Assembly (NCBI RefSeq): GCF_004349105.1
Contig: NZ_SMLB01000013.1
Coordinates: 1 to 64,000 of the forward strand
Origin: Jiangella aurantiaca
GTDB taxonomy: Bacteria; Actinomycetota; Actinomycetes; Jiangellales; Jiangellaceae
Reading direction: 5' to 3'
DNA: 64,000 nt
Shown here: one piece after another, positions 20,260-30,000 of the stretch
How positions within the stretch are numbered: position 1 is the first letter of the stretch
How the letters are laid out: each line of letters starts with the position of its first letter
Translations under genes and position numbers: made by a program
The notes under the pieces: generated by a model
Databases searched by the model: none
Told to the model about the DNA's origin: nothing
What the model saw: the letters and a program-made list of their open reading frames with translations, nothing else

Positions 20260-21921
20260 ATGTTCGAAGAAGCGCCGCTGTCTGCTTCGTCGCCGGGTGT
20301 GGACCCGGCGGCGGGGCGGCTGGCGGCGTGGCATCCCGAGCGGGGTGAGTGGGTCGCTGTCGAGCCGTGCGACATGGTCGATCCGGTGCTGGAGGCGGTG
20401 CTGGGCGAGCTGGCGCGCGAATACGCGGCGGTGCCGGCGGCCGGGGTGTTGCTGGTCGATGTCGACGAGGTGCCGGTGGGCCCGGAGCTGGCCGGGCAGC
20501 TCGCGACCTTCGACCCGTCGACGGCAGACGCACACGACCTGGTGGAGGCCGCCGCCGGGCTGGAACGGCTCGAGGCCTGGGTGGCGGCGAGGAAGGCCGC
20601 CGTGCATGCCGCGTTGGCGTCGCGGCCGCAGATGCGCCCGGACCACACGGGGTATCGGTCGGTGAACCCGGTCACGAACACCGCGATGGAGATCGCCGGA
20701 CGGCGTCACCTCACCGTGAAGCAGGCGGAGAACCAGGTCGGGCACGCCCAGCAACTGGTGCTCGACTTCCCCGCCACCCACGTGCTGTTCGAAGCCGGGT
20801 TGATCGATCTGCGGCGGGCGCGCGTCATCGCCGACGAGCTGGGCGGCCAGGACCTGGACGTGCGGGAGCGGGTGGAGGCGGCTGTGCTGCCGACGGCGCC
20901 CTATCTGGACTCGGTCGCCCTACGCAAACTGATCAGACGGCTGCTGCACGAACTGGCACCGGTGAAGACCGCCGAAAGGCACCGGGCCGCCCGGGACCGC
21001 CGCTATGTGGCGATGTCGCCGGCCAGCGATGGGATGGCGCACCTGGAAGCGCTGCTGTCGGCCGAGGACGCCACCGCGCTGAACACCGCGCTGAACGCTG
21101 CGGCCGCCGATGCGAAACGCGCGGACGCAGCCGCCGGTCGGCCGCCGCGCACGAAGGACCAGCGCCGCGCCGACGCCCTGGCCGACCTCGGCTGGGCCGC
21201 GCTGGCCGCTTGCACCGACGCCGCCGGCACCGCCACGGGCCACGCCGGCACGGGCCACCAGGCAGCGGACGCCGGCCAGACCGAGGACGCCGGCCAGGCT
21301 GAGGACGCCGGCCGGGCTGCAGGCGTCGGCACCGTTGGCGGGCGGGCCGCTTCCGGTGGTGTCGCGGGCTGGTTCGGCCGCCTGAAGTCGGACGGTGGCA
21401 CGAGGCGGCTGCCGATCAGCGTGCACCTCACCGTCCCGTTCGCCACGGCGGTCGGGTTGAGCGACCAGCCGGGCGAGCTGGAGGGCTACGGACCCATCCC
21501 CGCCCACGTCGCCCGCACCCTCGCCGCCCAGGGCGTGTGGACCTGGCTCAGAAAAGACCCCGGCACCGGGCAGATCCTCGATCTGGGCCGCACGAAGTAC
21601 CGGCCCACCACGGCACTGGCGGAGTTCATCACCGCCCGGGACCAGACATGTCGAGCCCCCGGCTGCCACCGACCCGCCCGCACCTGCGACATCGACCACA
21701 TCATCGCGTTCACCGCCGGCGGGTCGACGTCACCAGACAACCTGCACACCCTCTGCACCACCCACCACCTGCTCAAACACCACGGCCACTGGACCGTCCA
21801 CCGACCACCCGACGGCACCACGGTCTGGCGTAGTCCCACCGGCCACCACTACCGAAAACCACCCGGACCGATCGGCCCGGTAGCGGCGACCGGCCCGCCA
21901 GTTCCTGACGCAGGCGGCTGA
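20260..21921 (+). CDS. DUF222 (13E12 repeat family) HNH endonuclease
   Basis: 553-residue member of the 13E12/DUF222 family with a C-terminal HNH nuclease. The DUF222 helical region fills roughly residues 90-290 (RRHLTVKQAENQVGHAQQL and following). A low-complexity Ala/Gly/Asp stretch with three 18-bp tandem repeats is near 337-354. The HNH core is CRAPGCHRPARTCDIDHI, then GGSTSPDNLHTLC and HHLLKHH. Such genes are multicopy and mobile-looking in actinobacteria; function is unproven. Its place inside the dcw cluster between ftsQ and ftsZ points to insertion. ATG 20260 is preferred over earlier GTGs. Confidence 0.9.
   Translation: MFEEAPLSASSPGVDPAAGRLAAWHPERGEWVAVEPCDMVDPVLEAVLGELAREYAAVPAAGVLLVDVDEVPVGPELAGQLATFDPSTADAHDLVEAAAGLERLEAWVAARKAAVHAALASRPQMRPDHTGYRSVNPVTNTAMEIAGRRHLTVKQAENQVGHAQQLVLDFPATHVLFEAGLIDLRRARVIADELGGQDLDVRERVEAAVLPTAPYLDSVALRKLIRRLLHELAPVKTAERHRAARDRRYVAMSPASDGMAHLEALLSAEDATALNTALNAAAADAKRADAAAGRPPRTKDQRRADALADLGWAALAACTDAAGTATGHAGTGHQAADAGQTEDAGQAEDAGRAAGVGTVGGRAASGGVAGWFGRLKSDGGTRRLPISVHLTVPFATAVGLSDQPGELEGYGPIPAHVARTLAAQGVWTWLRKDPGTGQILDLGRTKYRPTTALAEFITARDQTCRAPGCHRPARTCDIDHIIAFTAGGSTSPDNLHTLCTTHHLLKHHGHWTVHRPPDGTTVWRSPTGHHYRKPPGPIGPVAATGPPVPDAGG
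21268..21321 (+). repeat. Three 18-bp tandem repeats inside the HNH gene
   Basis: Units starting gacgccggcc at 21268, 21286 and 21304 encode DAGQTE, DAGQAE and DAGRAA. They are in frame, so copy number can change without breaking the gene. They lie in the linker between the DUF222 and HNH parts. Confidence 0.8.
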
Positions 21922-21940
21922 ACTCGTCCCGCCGCGGGCG

Positions 21941-22681
21941 TCAGGCGGTCGCGGGCAGCGGACGGTCGCGGTTGAGCAGCCAGCGTTCCGTCGTCGTCCA
22001 GGCGCCCGAGAACAGCAGGTAGAGGCCGGCCGCGAGCGGCACGAACGCGGCCACCGCGACGGTGCCGTACGGCAGCACACGGGCCACTCGCGCCATCACG
22101 ACCTCGGCCTCGGACGACGGCGACTCGCCCAGAGTCGCCTGCCGCTGCGCCAGGCGCGACGACCACCAGGCGACCAGAAGAAGCAGCACGAACACCGCGC
22201 CGAACACCAGCAGCTCGGCCGGCAGCATCCCCGACCCGGCGGCGGCGAGCCAGCGGTCGCTCAGCGGCACGCCGAGCAGGGTATGCGTGAACAGCGCGTT
22301 CGCGCCGCCGTGCAGCGTCGGCGAGGAGAACAGCCGGTACAGCACCATGAAGAACGGCAGCTGCGCCAGCGATGCGCCGAGGCCGGCGAACGGTGACGTG
22401 CCGTGCGAACGGTGCAGGGCGGCGAGCTCGCGGCGCAGGCGGACGGGATCGCGGCGGAATCGTTCGCGCAGCCGCAGCTCGGCCGGGCGGAGGGCGAGGC
22501 GGTCACGGCCGGCCCTGGCGGCGCGCAGGCTCAGCGGCAGCAGCAACAGACGGACGAGCACGACGACGAGGAGGATGGCGACCCCGGTGGCGGCGTCACC
22601 GGCGAGCGGCTCCGCAGCGGAGGAGAGGGCGAGGACGAGTTCGGAGACGGCCCGGGCAGGTGTGTCGAGAACGGAGAGCAT
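21941..22681 (-). CDS. Short YidC/Oxa1-family membrane insertase paralogue
   Basis: 246-residue membrane protein resembling the Oxa1/YidC/Alb3 core without the large periplasmic domain. Features are a first membrane segment (VAILLVVVLVRLLLLPLSL), a charged cytoplasmic hairpin with LRERFRRDP and ALHRSHGTSPFAG, then LAQLPFFMVLYRLF and two further membrane segments. The housekeeping yidC normally sits beside rnpA/oriC, so this is a second, shorter copy. ATG 22681 has a GAAGGG ribosome site. It is convergent with the HNH gene. In related actinobacteria such genes follow a small DUF6412-like gene, as here. Confidence 0.82.
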   Translation of the reverse strand: MLSVLDTPARAVSELVLALSSAAEPLAGDAATGVAILLVVVLVRLLLLPLSLRAARAGRDRLALRPAELRLRERFRRDPVRLRRELAALHRSHGTSPFAGLGASLAQLPFFMVLYRLFSSPTLHGGANALFTHTLLGVPLSDRWLAAAGSGMLPAELLVFGAVFVLLLLVAWWSSRLAQRQATLGESPSSEAEVVMARVARVLPYGTVAVAAFVPLAAGLYLLFSGAWTTTERWLLNRDRPLPATA

Positions 22682-23006
22682 GACGGGACCCTTCGGAACG
22701 AGAGCACGAGGACGGACAGCTGAGCGGGATCAGCTGCCCGGACGGAGCTCTCGGACGCGGGCGGGCGGCGGCGTCGGGGTCGGTCTGGGCGATGACGACA
22801 GGAGGAGCGGCGGCCACGCGGCGCAGGCCGGGTCCGTAGCGCGGGCCGGCCGGGGTGTGCGACCGGGACGCGACCAGCATCGCCAGCACCGTGATCAGAA
22901 CGGCCAGCAGCGCCACCACGCCGGGCGCCGTGCCCAGCGGCGTCGCGAACACACCGGCGAGGACCGCCGCCACGACGCCGGCCGTCGCGCCGAGCCACCG
23001 AGTCAT
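22596..23006 (-). CDS. Small membrane protein, DUF6412-like
   Basis: Small protein with two hydrophobic segments near the N-terminus (WLGATAGVVAAVLAGVFA and VVALLAVLITVLAMLVAS), then a Pro/Arg-rich tail, PDAAARPRPRAPSGQ. This layout is like DUF6412 proteins found upstream of short YidC paralogues. The frame continues 86 bases into the yidC-like gene, where the sequence becomes rich in Cys/Ser/Arg and looks non-coding. A shift of one base would end it at a TGA just after RPRAPSG. So either the overlap is real or there is a frameshift near 22730. Function unknown. Confidence 0.6.
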   Translation of the reverse strand: MTRWLGATAGVVAAVLAGVFATPLGTAPGVVALLAVLITVLAMLVASRSHTPAGPRYGPGLRRVAAAPPVVIAQTDPDAAARPRPRAPSGQLIPLSCPSSCSRSEGSRHALRSRHTCPGRLRTRPRPLLRCGAARR

Positions 23007-23125
23007 GGCGACCAGGGTAAGCGCACTCGGGCGAACGGGAACCAGGAGGCGGTCAATCCGCGCAGACTACGGCGTGTCTACGGCAGCCGAGCCGGAATCG
23101 CGCTTAGCGTTTCATCATCCTCAGG

Positions 23126-23154
23126 TTGACATAACTATAAACCTCAACTTGAGG
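23126..23154 (+). promoter_or_regulatory. ftsZ upstream promoter-like island with palindrome
   Basis: An AT-rich island in otherwise GC-rich DNA. TTGACA (23126-23131) is a consensus -35 hexamer, followed by actataaacc and a perfect 13-bp palindrome cctcaacttgagg (23142-23154). The spacing does not give a classical -10, so the exact promoter is unclear. Its position 35 bases before the ftsZ start suggests ftsZ has its own transcription signal, needed since the upstream cluster is interrupted by antisense genes. Confidence 0.6.
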
Positions 23155-23188
23155 GTGAGGGTTTGAACTCGACGAAAGGCGATGTCCA

Positions 23189-24391
23189 GTGACTGCTCCG
23201 CAGAACTACCTCGCGGTGATCAAAGTCGTCGGCATCGGCGGCGGCGGAGTCAACGCGGTCAACCGCATGATCGAAGTCGGCCTCAAGGGCGTCGAGTTCA
23301 TCGCGATCAACACCGACGCGCAGGCGCTGCTGATGAGCGACGCCGACGTGAAGCTCGACGTCGGCCGCGAGGCGACCCGGGGTCTGGGCGCCGGCGCCAA
23401 CCCCGACGTCGGCCGTAAGGCTGCCGAGGACCACGCCGAGGAGATCGAAGAGGTGCTCAAGGGCGCCGACATGGTCTTCGTCACGGCTGGCGAGGGTGGC
23501 GGCACCGGCACCGGCGGCGCCCCGGTGGTCGCCCGCATCGCGCGCTCGCTCGGCGCGCTGACCATCGGCGTCGTGACCCGCCCGTTCATGTTCGAGGGGC
23601 GGCGGCGGGCGATGCAGGCCGAGGCCGGCATCGAGGCGCTGCGCGAAGAGGTCGACACGCTGATCGTCATCCCGAACGACCGGCTGTTGTCGATCAGCGA
23701 CCGCCAGGTCAGCGTGCTCGACGCGTTCAAGAGCGCTGACCAGGTGCTGCTCTCCGGTGTCCAGGGCATCACCGACCTCATCACGACGCCGGGCCTGATC
23801 AACCTCGACTTCGCCGACGTGAAGTCGGTCATGAGCAACGCCGGCTCGGCGCTCATGGGGATAGGTTCCGCCCGCGGCGAGGACCGCGCGGTCGCGGCGG
23901 CCGAGATGGCCATCTCCAGCCCGCTGCTCGAGGCGTCCATCGACGGCGCGCACGGCGTGCTGCTGTCCGTGTCAGGCGGCTCCGACCTCGGGCTGTTCGA
24001 GATCAACGAGGCGGCCAACCTGGTCGCGCAGGCGGCGCACGACGACGCCAACATCATCTTCGGTGCGGTCATCGACGACGCGCTCGGCGACGAGGTCCGG
24101 GTCACCGTCATCGCGGCCGGGTTCGACGGCGGCCAGCCGGTCCGCCGCGAGCTGGGCACCGTCAAGAAGCCCGATTCGGCGTCCGGGGCATCCGGCCCGG
24201 CCGCCGCCGGGGGCATCGGCTCGGTCGCGACGGCCACCCCGGCCGCCGCGAGGCCGAGCGACGAGGGGGACACGGGCGGCGCCGACGGTGACGGCGCACC
24301 CGCCGCGCCGCCCGCCCCTCCCCGGGAACAGCGCCGGATCGTCCCGGCCACGCCCAGTGACGACCTGGACGTGCCCGACTTCCTGAAGTAG
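23189..24391 (+). CDS. ftsZ: Cell division GTPase FtsZ
   Basis: 400-residue tubulin-like GTPase forming the Z-ring. The N-terminus has [16 protein letters not shown], the GTP-binding signature is [15 protein letters not shown], and the GTPase domain continues through [12 protein letters not shown] variable Ala/Pro-rich linker (about 320-390) leads to the conserved C-terminal peptide [10 protein letters not shown], which binds SepF and other partners. GTG at 23189 has an AAAGG ribosome site about 10 bases upstream. The stop shares one base with the next start. Confidence 0.98.
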   Translation: MTAPQNYLAVIKVVGIGGGGVNAVNRMIEVGLKGVEFIAINTDAQALLMSDADVKLDVGREATRGLGAGANPDVGRKAAEDHAEEIEEVLKGADMVFVTAGEGGGTGTGGAPVVARIARSLGALTIGVVTRPFMFEGRRRAMQAEAGIEALREEVDTLIVIPNDRLLSISDRQVSVLDAFKSADQVLLSGVQGITDLITTPGLINLDFADVKSVMSNAGSALMGIGSARGEDRAVAAAEMAISSPLLEASIDGAHGVLLSVSGGSDLGLFEINEAANLVAQAAHDDANIIFGAVIDDALGDEVRVTVIAAGFDGGQPVRRELGTVKKPDSASGASGPAAAGGIGSVATATPAAARPSDEGDTGGADGDGAPAAPPAPPREQRRIVPATPSDDLDVPDFLK

Positions 24392-25113
24392 TGCTCCGGA
24401 ACACCAGCGCGGCCGGGCAGGTCCGGTTCGCGTTCACCGACCGGCACGGCGGCGTCAGCGCCGCGCCGTACGACGAGCTCAACCTCGGCGGACACGTGGG
24501 GGACGACCCCGCCGCCGTCACCAGGAACCGCGAACTGCTGGCGGCGGCGATCGGCCTGGCGCCGGACGCGGTCAACTACATGAACCAGGTGCACGGCAAC
24601 GCCGTCGCCGTCGTCGACGGGCCGTGGACCGGTCCAGCGCCCGAGGTCGACGCGCTGGTGACGACGCAGCCGGGCCGCGCGCTCGCCGTCCTGGTCGCCG
24701 ACTGCGTGCCGGTGCTGCTGGCCGACCCGGAGGCCGGGGTCATCGCCGTTGCGCATGCCGGTCGCCCCGGCCTGGCGGCCGGCATGGTCCCGGCGGCCAT
24801 CGGCGCGATGCGCGACCTCGGCGCCCGCAAGCTGGTCGCACGGGTCGGGCCGGCGGTTTGCGGACGCTGCTACGAGGTCCCGGAGGCGATGCGGGCCGAC
24901 GTCGCCGCCGTCGTCCCGGAGGCGTGGGCGGTCACCCGGCACGGGACGCCGGCGCTCGACGTCCCGGCCGGCGTCGTCGCCCAGCTGCGCGCCGCCGGTG
25001 CCGCCGTCGAGACCGTCGCGACCTGCACGATCGAGGACCCGCACAGCTACTCCTACCGCCGTGACGGCGTGACCGGACGGTTCGCCGGCGTGGCATGGAT
25101 GAGTCACACGTGA
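24391..25113 (+). CDS. pgeF: Laccase-domain protein (PgeF/YfiH family)
   Basis: 240-residue multicopper-laccase-like domain protein. Family members act as peptidoglycan-editing factor or purine nucleoside phosphorylase-like enzymes. Metal and active-site motifs are MNQVHGNAV, VADCVPVLLAD and HAGRPGLAAG, where HAGWRG is the usual text in other phyla, plus GPAVCGRCYEVP. Start GTG overlaps the last base of the ftsZ stop. In many relatives a yggS gene follows; here the next gene is sepF. Confidence 0.92.
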   Translation: MLRNTSAAGQVRFAFTDRHGGVSAAPYDELNLGGHVGDDPAAVTRNRELLAAAIGLAPDAVNYMNQVHGNAVAVVDGPWTGPAPEVDALVTTQPGRALAVLVADCVPVLLADPEAGVIAVAHAGRPGLAAGMVPAAIGAMRDLGARKLVARVGPAVCGRCYEVPEAMRADVAAVVPEAWAVTRHGTPALDVPAGVVAQLRAAGAAVETVATCTIEDPHSYSYRRDGVTGRFAGVAWMSHT

Positions 25114-25237
25114 TTGGTGTGACTGCTGCGACACGTGGGCGTGTCGCGCTGACAATCCCCGGATCCGGCCGCACCCGGGGCTAGTGTCTGGATCAACAGG
25201 GGACCAGCCGACGTCCACACTAGTGCGGAGGACTTGA

Positions 25238-25756
25238 ATGGCCGGCGCAATGCGCAAGGTTGCGGTCTACCTCGGCCTCGTGGAGGACCGAGACCGCTTC
25301 GACGACGAGTACGACGACTATGAAGCGGACGACGAGGCGTACGTCGAGGAGTACGACGACGAGCCCGTCGAGGAGCCGCGTCGTGAGCGGGCGCCCGAGC
25401 GTGAGCACACCGCAACGGTGGCCTCGCTGGCCGACCGGCGGCCCGTCGCGGCAGTACGGAGGGCACCGACCATGCGTGAGGCGCGCATCACCACGCTGCA
25501 CCCGCGGACATACAACGAGGCGCGCACGCTCGGCGAGCACTTCCGCGACGGCACGCCCGTCATCATGAACCTCTCCGAGATGGACGAGGCCGACGCCAAG
25601 CGGCTGGTCGATTTCGCCGCCGGACTCATCTTCGGCCTGCGCGGGAGCATCGACCGCGTCACGGCGAAGGTGTTCCTGCTCACACCCGCGGACGTGAGCG
25701 TGACGGCCGAGGACAAGGCCCGCATGGTCAGCGGCGGGTTCTTCAACCAGAGCTGA
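25238..25756 (+). CDS. sepF: Cell division protein SepF
   Basis: 172-residue FtsZ membrane anchor of Gram-positive bacteria. The N-terminus [14 protein letters not shown] is a membrane-targeting amphipathic helix. A strongly acidic linker (about 18-50, rich in Asp/Glu/Tyr) follows, then the folded domain with [35 protein letters not shown] and [10 protein letters not shown]. The ATG has GGAGG about 8 bases upstream. In actinobacteria, which lack FtsA, SepF is the main FtsZ tether. Confidence 0.97.
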   Translation: MAGAMRKVAVYLGLVEDRDRFDDEYDDYEADDEAYVEEYDDEPVEEPRRERAPEREHTATVASLADRRPVAAVRRAPTMREARITTLHPRTYNEARTLGEHFRDGTPVIMNLSEMDEADAKRLVDFAAGLIFGLRGSIDRVTAKVFLLTPADVSVTAEDKARMVSGGFFNQS

Positions 25757-25865
25757 CCTGGGCCGGGCGTGAGCCGCGCACTCTGCGATCTCGCGCCCGG
25801 CTCGCAGTGTCCCAAGCCGTGTCACAGTCATCGTTCCGAGCCGACGTCGGGTAAGTTCAGGTGTT

Positions 25866-26153
25866 GTGTCGGCTGTGAGTCAGATTCTCTCCGCGGTGTT
25901 GTGGCTGTTCTTCATCGCCCTGTTGGTCAGGCTCGTGGTCGACTGGATTCAGGTCTTCGCGCGCGAGTGGCAGCCCAAGGGGCTGGTGCTCGTCGTGCTG
26001 GAGGCCGTTTACACGGTGACCGACCCGCCTCTGCGGGCGATTCGTCGCGTCCTTCCGCCGCTGCGGATCGGCTCGGTTGCCCTAGACCTGGCGTTCATCG
26101 TGCTCATCATCCTGGTCCAGATTCTGCTTGTTGTTGTCGGATCCCTAGGATGA
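25866..26153 (+). CDS. YggT family membrane protein
   Basis: 95-residue protein with two membrane segments: VSQILSAVLWLFFIALLVRLVV at the N-terminus and LDLAFIVLIILVQILLVVVG at the C-terminus. Between them is the family motif VTDPPLRAIRRVLPPLRIG. YggT genes sit between sepF and divIVA in many Gram-positives; the role is not established but is linked to envelope or division by context. The start is GTG 25866, about 110 bases after sepF. Confidence 0.93.
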   Translation: MSAVSQILSAVLWLFFIALLVRLVVDWIQVFAREWQPKGLVLVVLEAVYTVTDPPLRAIRRVLPPLRIGSVALDLAFIVLIILVQILLVVVGSLG

Positions 26154-26199
26154 CGCGGTACGGTGACATTCTGCCTATGCCCACATCCGAGGTGACGAG

Positions 26200-27000
26200 A
26201 TGCCACTGACGCCCGAGGACGTCCAGAACAAGGAGTTCACGACGGTCCGCCTGCGCGAGGGTTACGACATGCAGGAGGTCGACGAGTTCCTGGACGAGGT
26301 CGAGGCCGAGCTCGCGCGCATGCAGCGGGAGAACGACGAGCTGCGCGACAAGCTCTCCGCCGTGACCCGTGGCGGCGGAGTCGCTGCTTCGGCCGAGCCC
26401 ATCCAGGCTCCGCGCCAGCCCGAGGCGCCGAAAGCCCCCGAGGCCCCGCCGTCGGCCGCGGCCGCCGTCCCCGCCGGCGTGCAGCCCAGCGACGCCGCGG
26501 CGAAGGTGCTCGCCCTGGCCCAGAAGACGGCCGACGAGCTCGTCGCCGACTCCAAGGCCGAGGCCGACCGCCTCATGAACGAGGCCCGCACCCGCGCGGA
26601 GAAGCTGGACTCCGAGACCAAGGCCAAGGCCGCGAAGATCGAGCAGGACGCCCGGCAGCGGGCCGACTCGATCGAGCAGGAGGTGCAGAAGCGCCGGACC
26701 CAGGTCTTCGGCAAGCTCGAGTCCGACCGTGCCGACCTCGAGCGCGAGCTCGAGACCCTGCGGGCGTTCGAGCGCGAGTACCGCAGCCGGCTCAAGTCCT
26801 ACCTCGAGCGCGAGCTGCGCAAGCTCGAGACCGGCGGCGTCGACGAGGCCGACACCGGCGTGGGGCAGGTCCCCGCGGCGGCCGCGGGCGGCGGTGGCGG
26901 TACGCCGCAGCCGGCCGGCCCGGGCGGCAACGCCCAGGCGGCACAGACCGGCGGTTCGCTGCGCTCGGTCGCCAGCCTGCTCGACGACGAACAGCGCTGA
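26200..27000 (+). CDS. divIVA: DivIVA/Wag31 polar growth protein
   Basis: 266-residue coiled-coil protein directing polar growth and septum placement in actinobacteria. The conserved N-terminal domain is MPLTPEDVQNKEF and REGYDMQEVDEFLDEVE, which binds curved membrane. A Pro/Ala linker (about 65-95) separates it from a long coiled coil (about 100-210, AEADRLMNEARTRAEKL and following). The C-terminus is Gly/Gln-rich. It ends the dcw cluster, followed by a strong terminator. Confidence 0.96.
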   Translation: MPLTPEDVQNKEFTTVRLREGYDMQEVDEFLDEVEAELARMQRENDELRDKLSAVTRGGGVAASAEPIQAPRQPEAPKAPEAPPSAAAAVPAGVQPSDAAAKVLALAQKTADELVADSKAEADRLMNEARTRAEKLDSETKAKAAKIEQDARQRADSIEQEVQKRRTQVFGKLESDRADLERELETLRAFEREYRSRLKSYLERELRKLETGGVDEADTGVGQVPAAAAGGGGGTPQPAGPGGNAQAAQTGGSLRSVASLLDDEQR

Positions 27001-27021
27001 CGCGCTCGCCGTAGCAACGAA

Positions 27022-27066
27022 AAAGGGGCCTCAGGCCGGCGCGCGACGCCGGCCAGGGGCCCCTTT
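27022..27066. terminator. Bidirectional terminator between divIVA and ileS
   Basis: AAAGGGGCC (27022-27030) pairs with GGCCCCTTT (27058-27066). An inner stem GGCCGGCG/CGCCGGCC (27034-27041 with 27047-27054) closes a 5-base loop. The A-run on one side and T-run on the other suit termination in both directions, between the convergent divIVA and ileS genes. Confidence 0.92.
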
Positions 27067-27073
27067 CGCTTCG

Positions 27074-30000
27074 TCAGGCTCCGGCGTCCACCCGGCGCAC
27101 CCGGAAGGTCAGGCCGAGGTCGGCGTCGCCGTGCTCGGGCAGACCGGGCAGCGCGTCCAGGCCGTCGTGCACGGCCGTCGCCAGCACCTCGTCCGCCAGC
27201 AGGGCGCTGTGCTCGCGCAGCGCGGCCGCCAGCTGGTCCGACGCCGACCACGCCAGCTCGATCCGGTCGGACACCTCGAAGCCGGACGACTTGCGCGCCT
27301 CCTGCACCAGCCGGACCGCCTCGCGCACCAGACCGGCCCGGACCAGCGCGTCGGTCAGCGTCAGGTCGAGCGCGACCGTCTCGCCCTCGCGGGCGACCGC
27401 CCAGCCCTCACGCGGGGTCTCGGTGACGACGACGTCGTCCGGCGCCAGCTCGACGACGCCGAGGCCATCGACCTCCACCGTCGCCCGGCCGGACGCCTTC
27501 AACGACGCCGCCAGCGCCGACGCGTCCGCGGCCGCGACCGCGGTGGCCACCCGGGGCGTGTCCTTCGCGAACCGCTTGCCCAGCGACCGGAAGTTCGCCT
27601 TCGCCGACACGTCGACGAGATCCTCACCGGCCCCGGCCTCGGCCAGCGAGAGCACCGACGCCACGTTCAGCTCGTCGGCGACCTCCGCGCGCAGCTCCGA
27701 CCGCAGCGTCTCCCAGCCGCGCGCGCCGACCAGGGCCCGCGACAGCGGCTGGCGGGTGCGCACCTTCGACTCCGCCCGGGCGGCCCGGCCCAGCTCGACC
27801 AGGCGCCGGGTCAGCGACATCTCGGCCCGCAGCGCGTCGTCGATCAGCGACTCGTCCGCCTCGGGCCAGGTCGCGGCGTGCACCGACGACTCGGCGTCGG
27901 GGACGGCCGGCGCGACGAGGTCCTGCCAGACCCGCTCGGTGACGAACGGCACCATCGGCGCCATCAGCCGGGTCAGCGTCTCGACGCACTCGTGCAGCGT
28001 CGCCAGCGCGGCCGGGTCGCCGTCCCAGAACCGCCGTCGCGACCGGCGCACGTACCAGTTCGACAGGTCGTCGACGAACGCCGTCAGCCGCGCGCCCGCC
28101 GTCTGCGTGTCGAACGAGTCCAGCGCGGTGTCGACCTCGCGGACCAGCCGGTGCAGCTCGGACAGCGCCCACCGGTCCAGCACCGGCCGCTCCGCGACCG
28201 GCGGCACGTCGGCGCCGCCCGGCCGCCAGTTCGCCGTCCGCCCGTACAGCGACAGGAACGACGCGGTGTTCCAGTAGGTCAGCAGCACCTTGCGGACGAT
28301 CTCCTGCAGGCCGGCGTGCCCGACCCGGCGCGGCAGCCACGGCGAGCCGCTGGCCAGCATGAACCAGCGGACGGCGTCGGCACCGTGTTCGTCCATCAGC
28401 GGGATCGGCTCGAGGATGTTGCCCAGGTGCTTGCTCATCCGCCGGCCGTCCTCGGCCAGGATCAGCCCCAGGCAGACGACGTTCTCGTACGACGACCGGT
28501 CGAACACCAGGGTGCCGATGGCCATCAGCGTGTAGAACCAGCCGCGGGTCTGGTCCAGCGCCTCGCAGATGTACTGCGCCGGGTACGACTTCTCGAACGC
28601 CTCCGCGCTCCCGGGCGCGTACGGGTACCCGACCTGCGCGAACGGCATCGAGCCGGAGTCGTACCAGACGTCGATGACGTACGGCTCGCGGCGGAACGTG
28701 CCGGGCACGCCGGGCAGCGTGAACGTGACGTCGTCGACGTAGGGCCGGTGCGGGTCCAGCTCGGAGAGGTCCTGAGCGGCCAGCTCCGACAGCTCCGCCA
28801 GCGACCCGACGCACACCATGTTCGTCGGGTCCTCGTCGTTGCGCCAGATCGGCAGCGGCGTGCCCCAGTACCGGTTCCGCGACAGCGCCCAGTCGACGTT
28901 GCCGCGCAGCCACTCGCCGTACCGGCCCCACTTGATGCTCTCCGGGTACCAGGCGGTTTTCTCGTTCTCGCGCAGCAACGCGTCCTTGACCTGTGTCGTG
29001 CGGATGTACCAGGACGGCTGCGCGTAGTAGATGAGCGGCGTGTGGCAGCGCCAGCAGTGCGGGTACTCGTGCTCGTACGGGACGTGCTTCAACAGCACGC
29101 CGCGGTGCTCGAGGTCGTTCACGAGGTCGGCGTCGGCGTGCTTGAAGAACTGGCCGCCGACCAGCGGGACGTCCTCGGCGAACGTGCCGTTCGACCGCAC
29201 CGGGTTGACCACCGGCAGGTCGTAGCGGCGGCAGACCCGCAGGTCGTCGGCGCCGAACGCGGGCGCCTGGTGCACCAGCCCGGTGCCGTCCTCGGTGGTG
29301 ACGTAGCCGTCGACCACGACCATATGAGCATGGCGGGCGTCGTCCGGAAACTCGACGAGCTCGAACGGGCGCTGGTACGTCCACCGCTCCATCTCCGCGC
29401 CGGTGAACGAGGCCACCACCTCGGCGTCGTCGCCCAGTACCGACGCGAGCAGTGGCTCGGCGACGACGAAGGTCTCGGACGACCCGGCCGCGCGGGCCGC
29501 GACGTAGGTGACGTCCGGGTGCGCGGCGACCGCCGTGTTGGAGACCAGCGTCCACGGGGTCGTCGTCCAGACCAGCAGCGACGCCTGACCCGCCAGTGGG
29601 CCGCCGGTCAGCGGGAACCGCACGTACACCGACGGGTCGACGACGGTCTCGTAGCCCTGCGCCAGCTCGTGCGACGACAGCGCGGTCTCGTCGCGCGGGC
29701 AGTACGGCGATACCCGGTAGTCCTCGACCAGCAGGCCCTTGTCGAAGATCTGCTTGAGCGACCACCAGACGCTCTGGACGTACGACGGGTCCATCGTGCG
29801 GTACGCCTGCGAGAGGTCGACCCAGTAGCCCATCCGCTCGGTGAGCTGCTCGAACGCGTCGACGTGGCGGAGCACCGACTCGCGGCACTTCGCGTTGAAC
29901 TCGGCGACGCCGTACGCCTCGATGTCACTCTTGGCCTTGAAGCCGAGCTCCTTCTCGACGGCGATCTCGACCGGCAGGCCGTGGCAGTCCCAGCCGGCCT

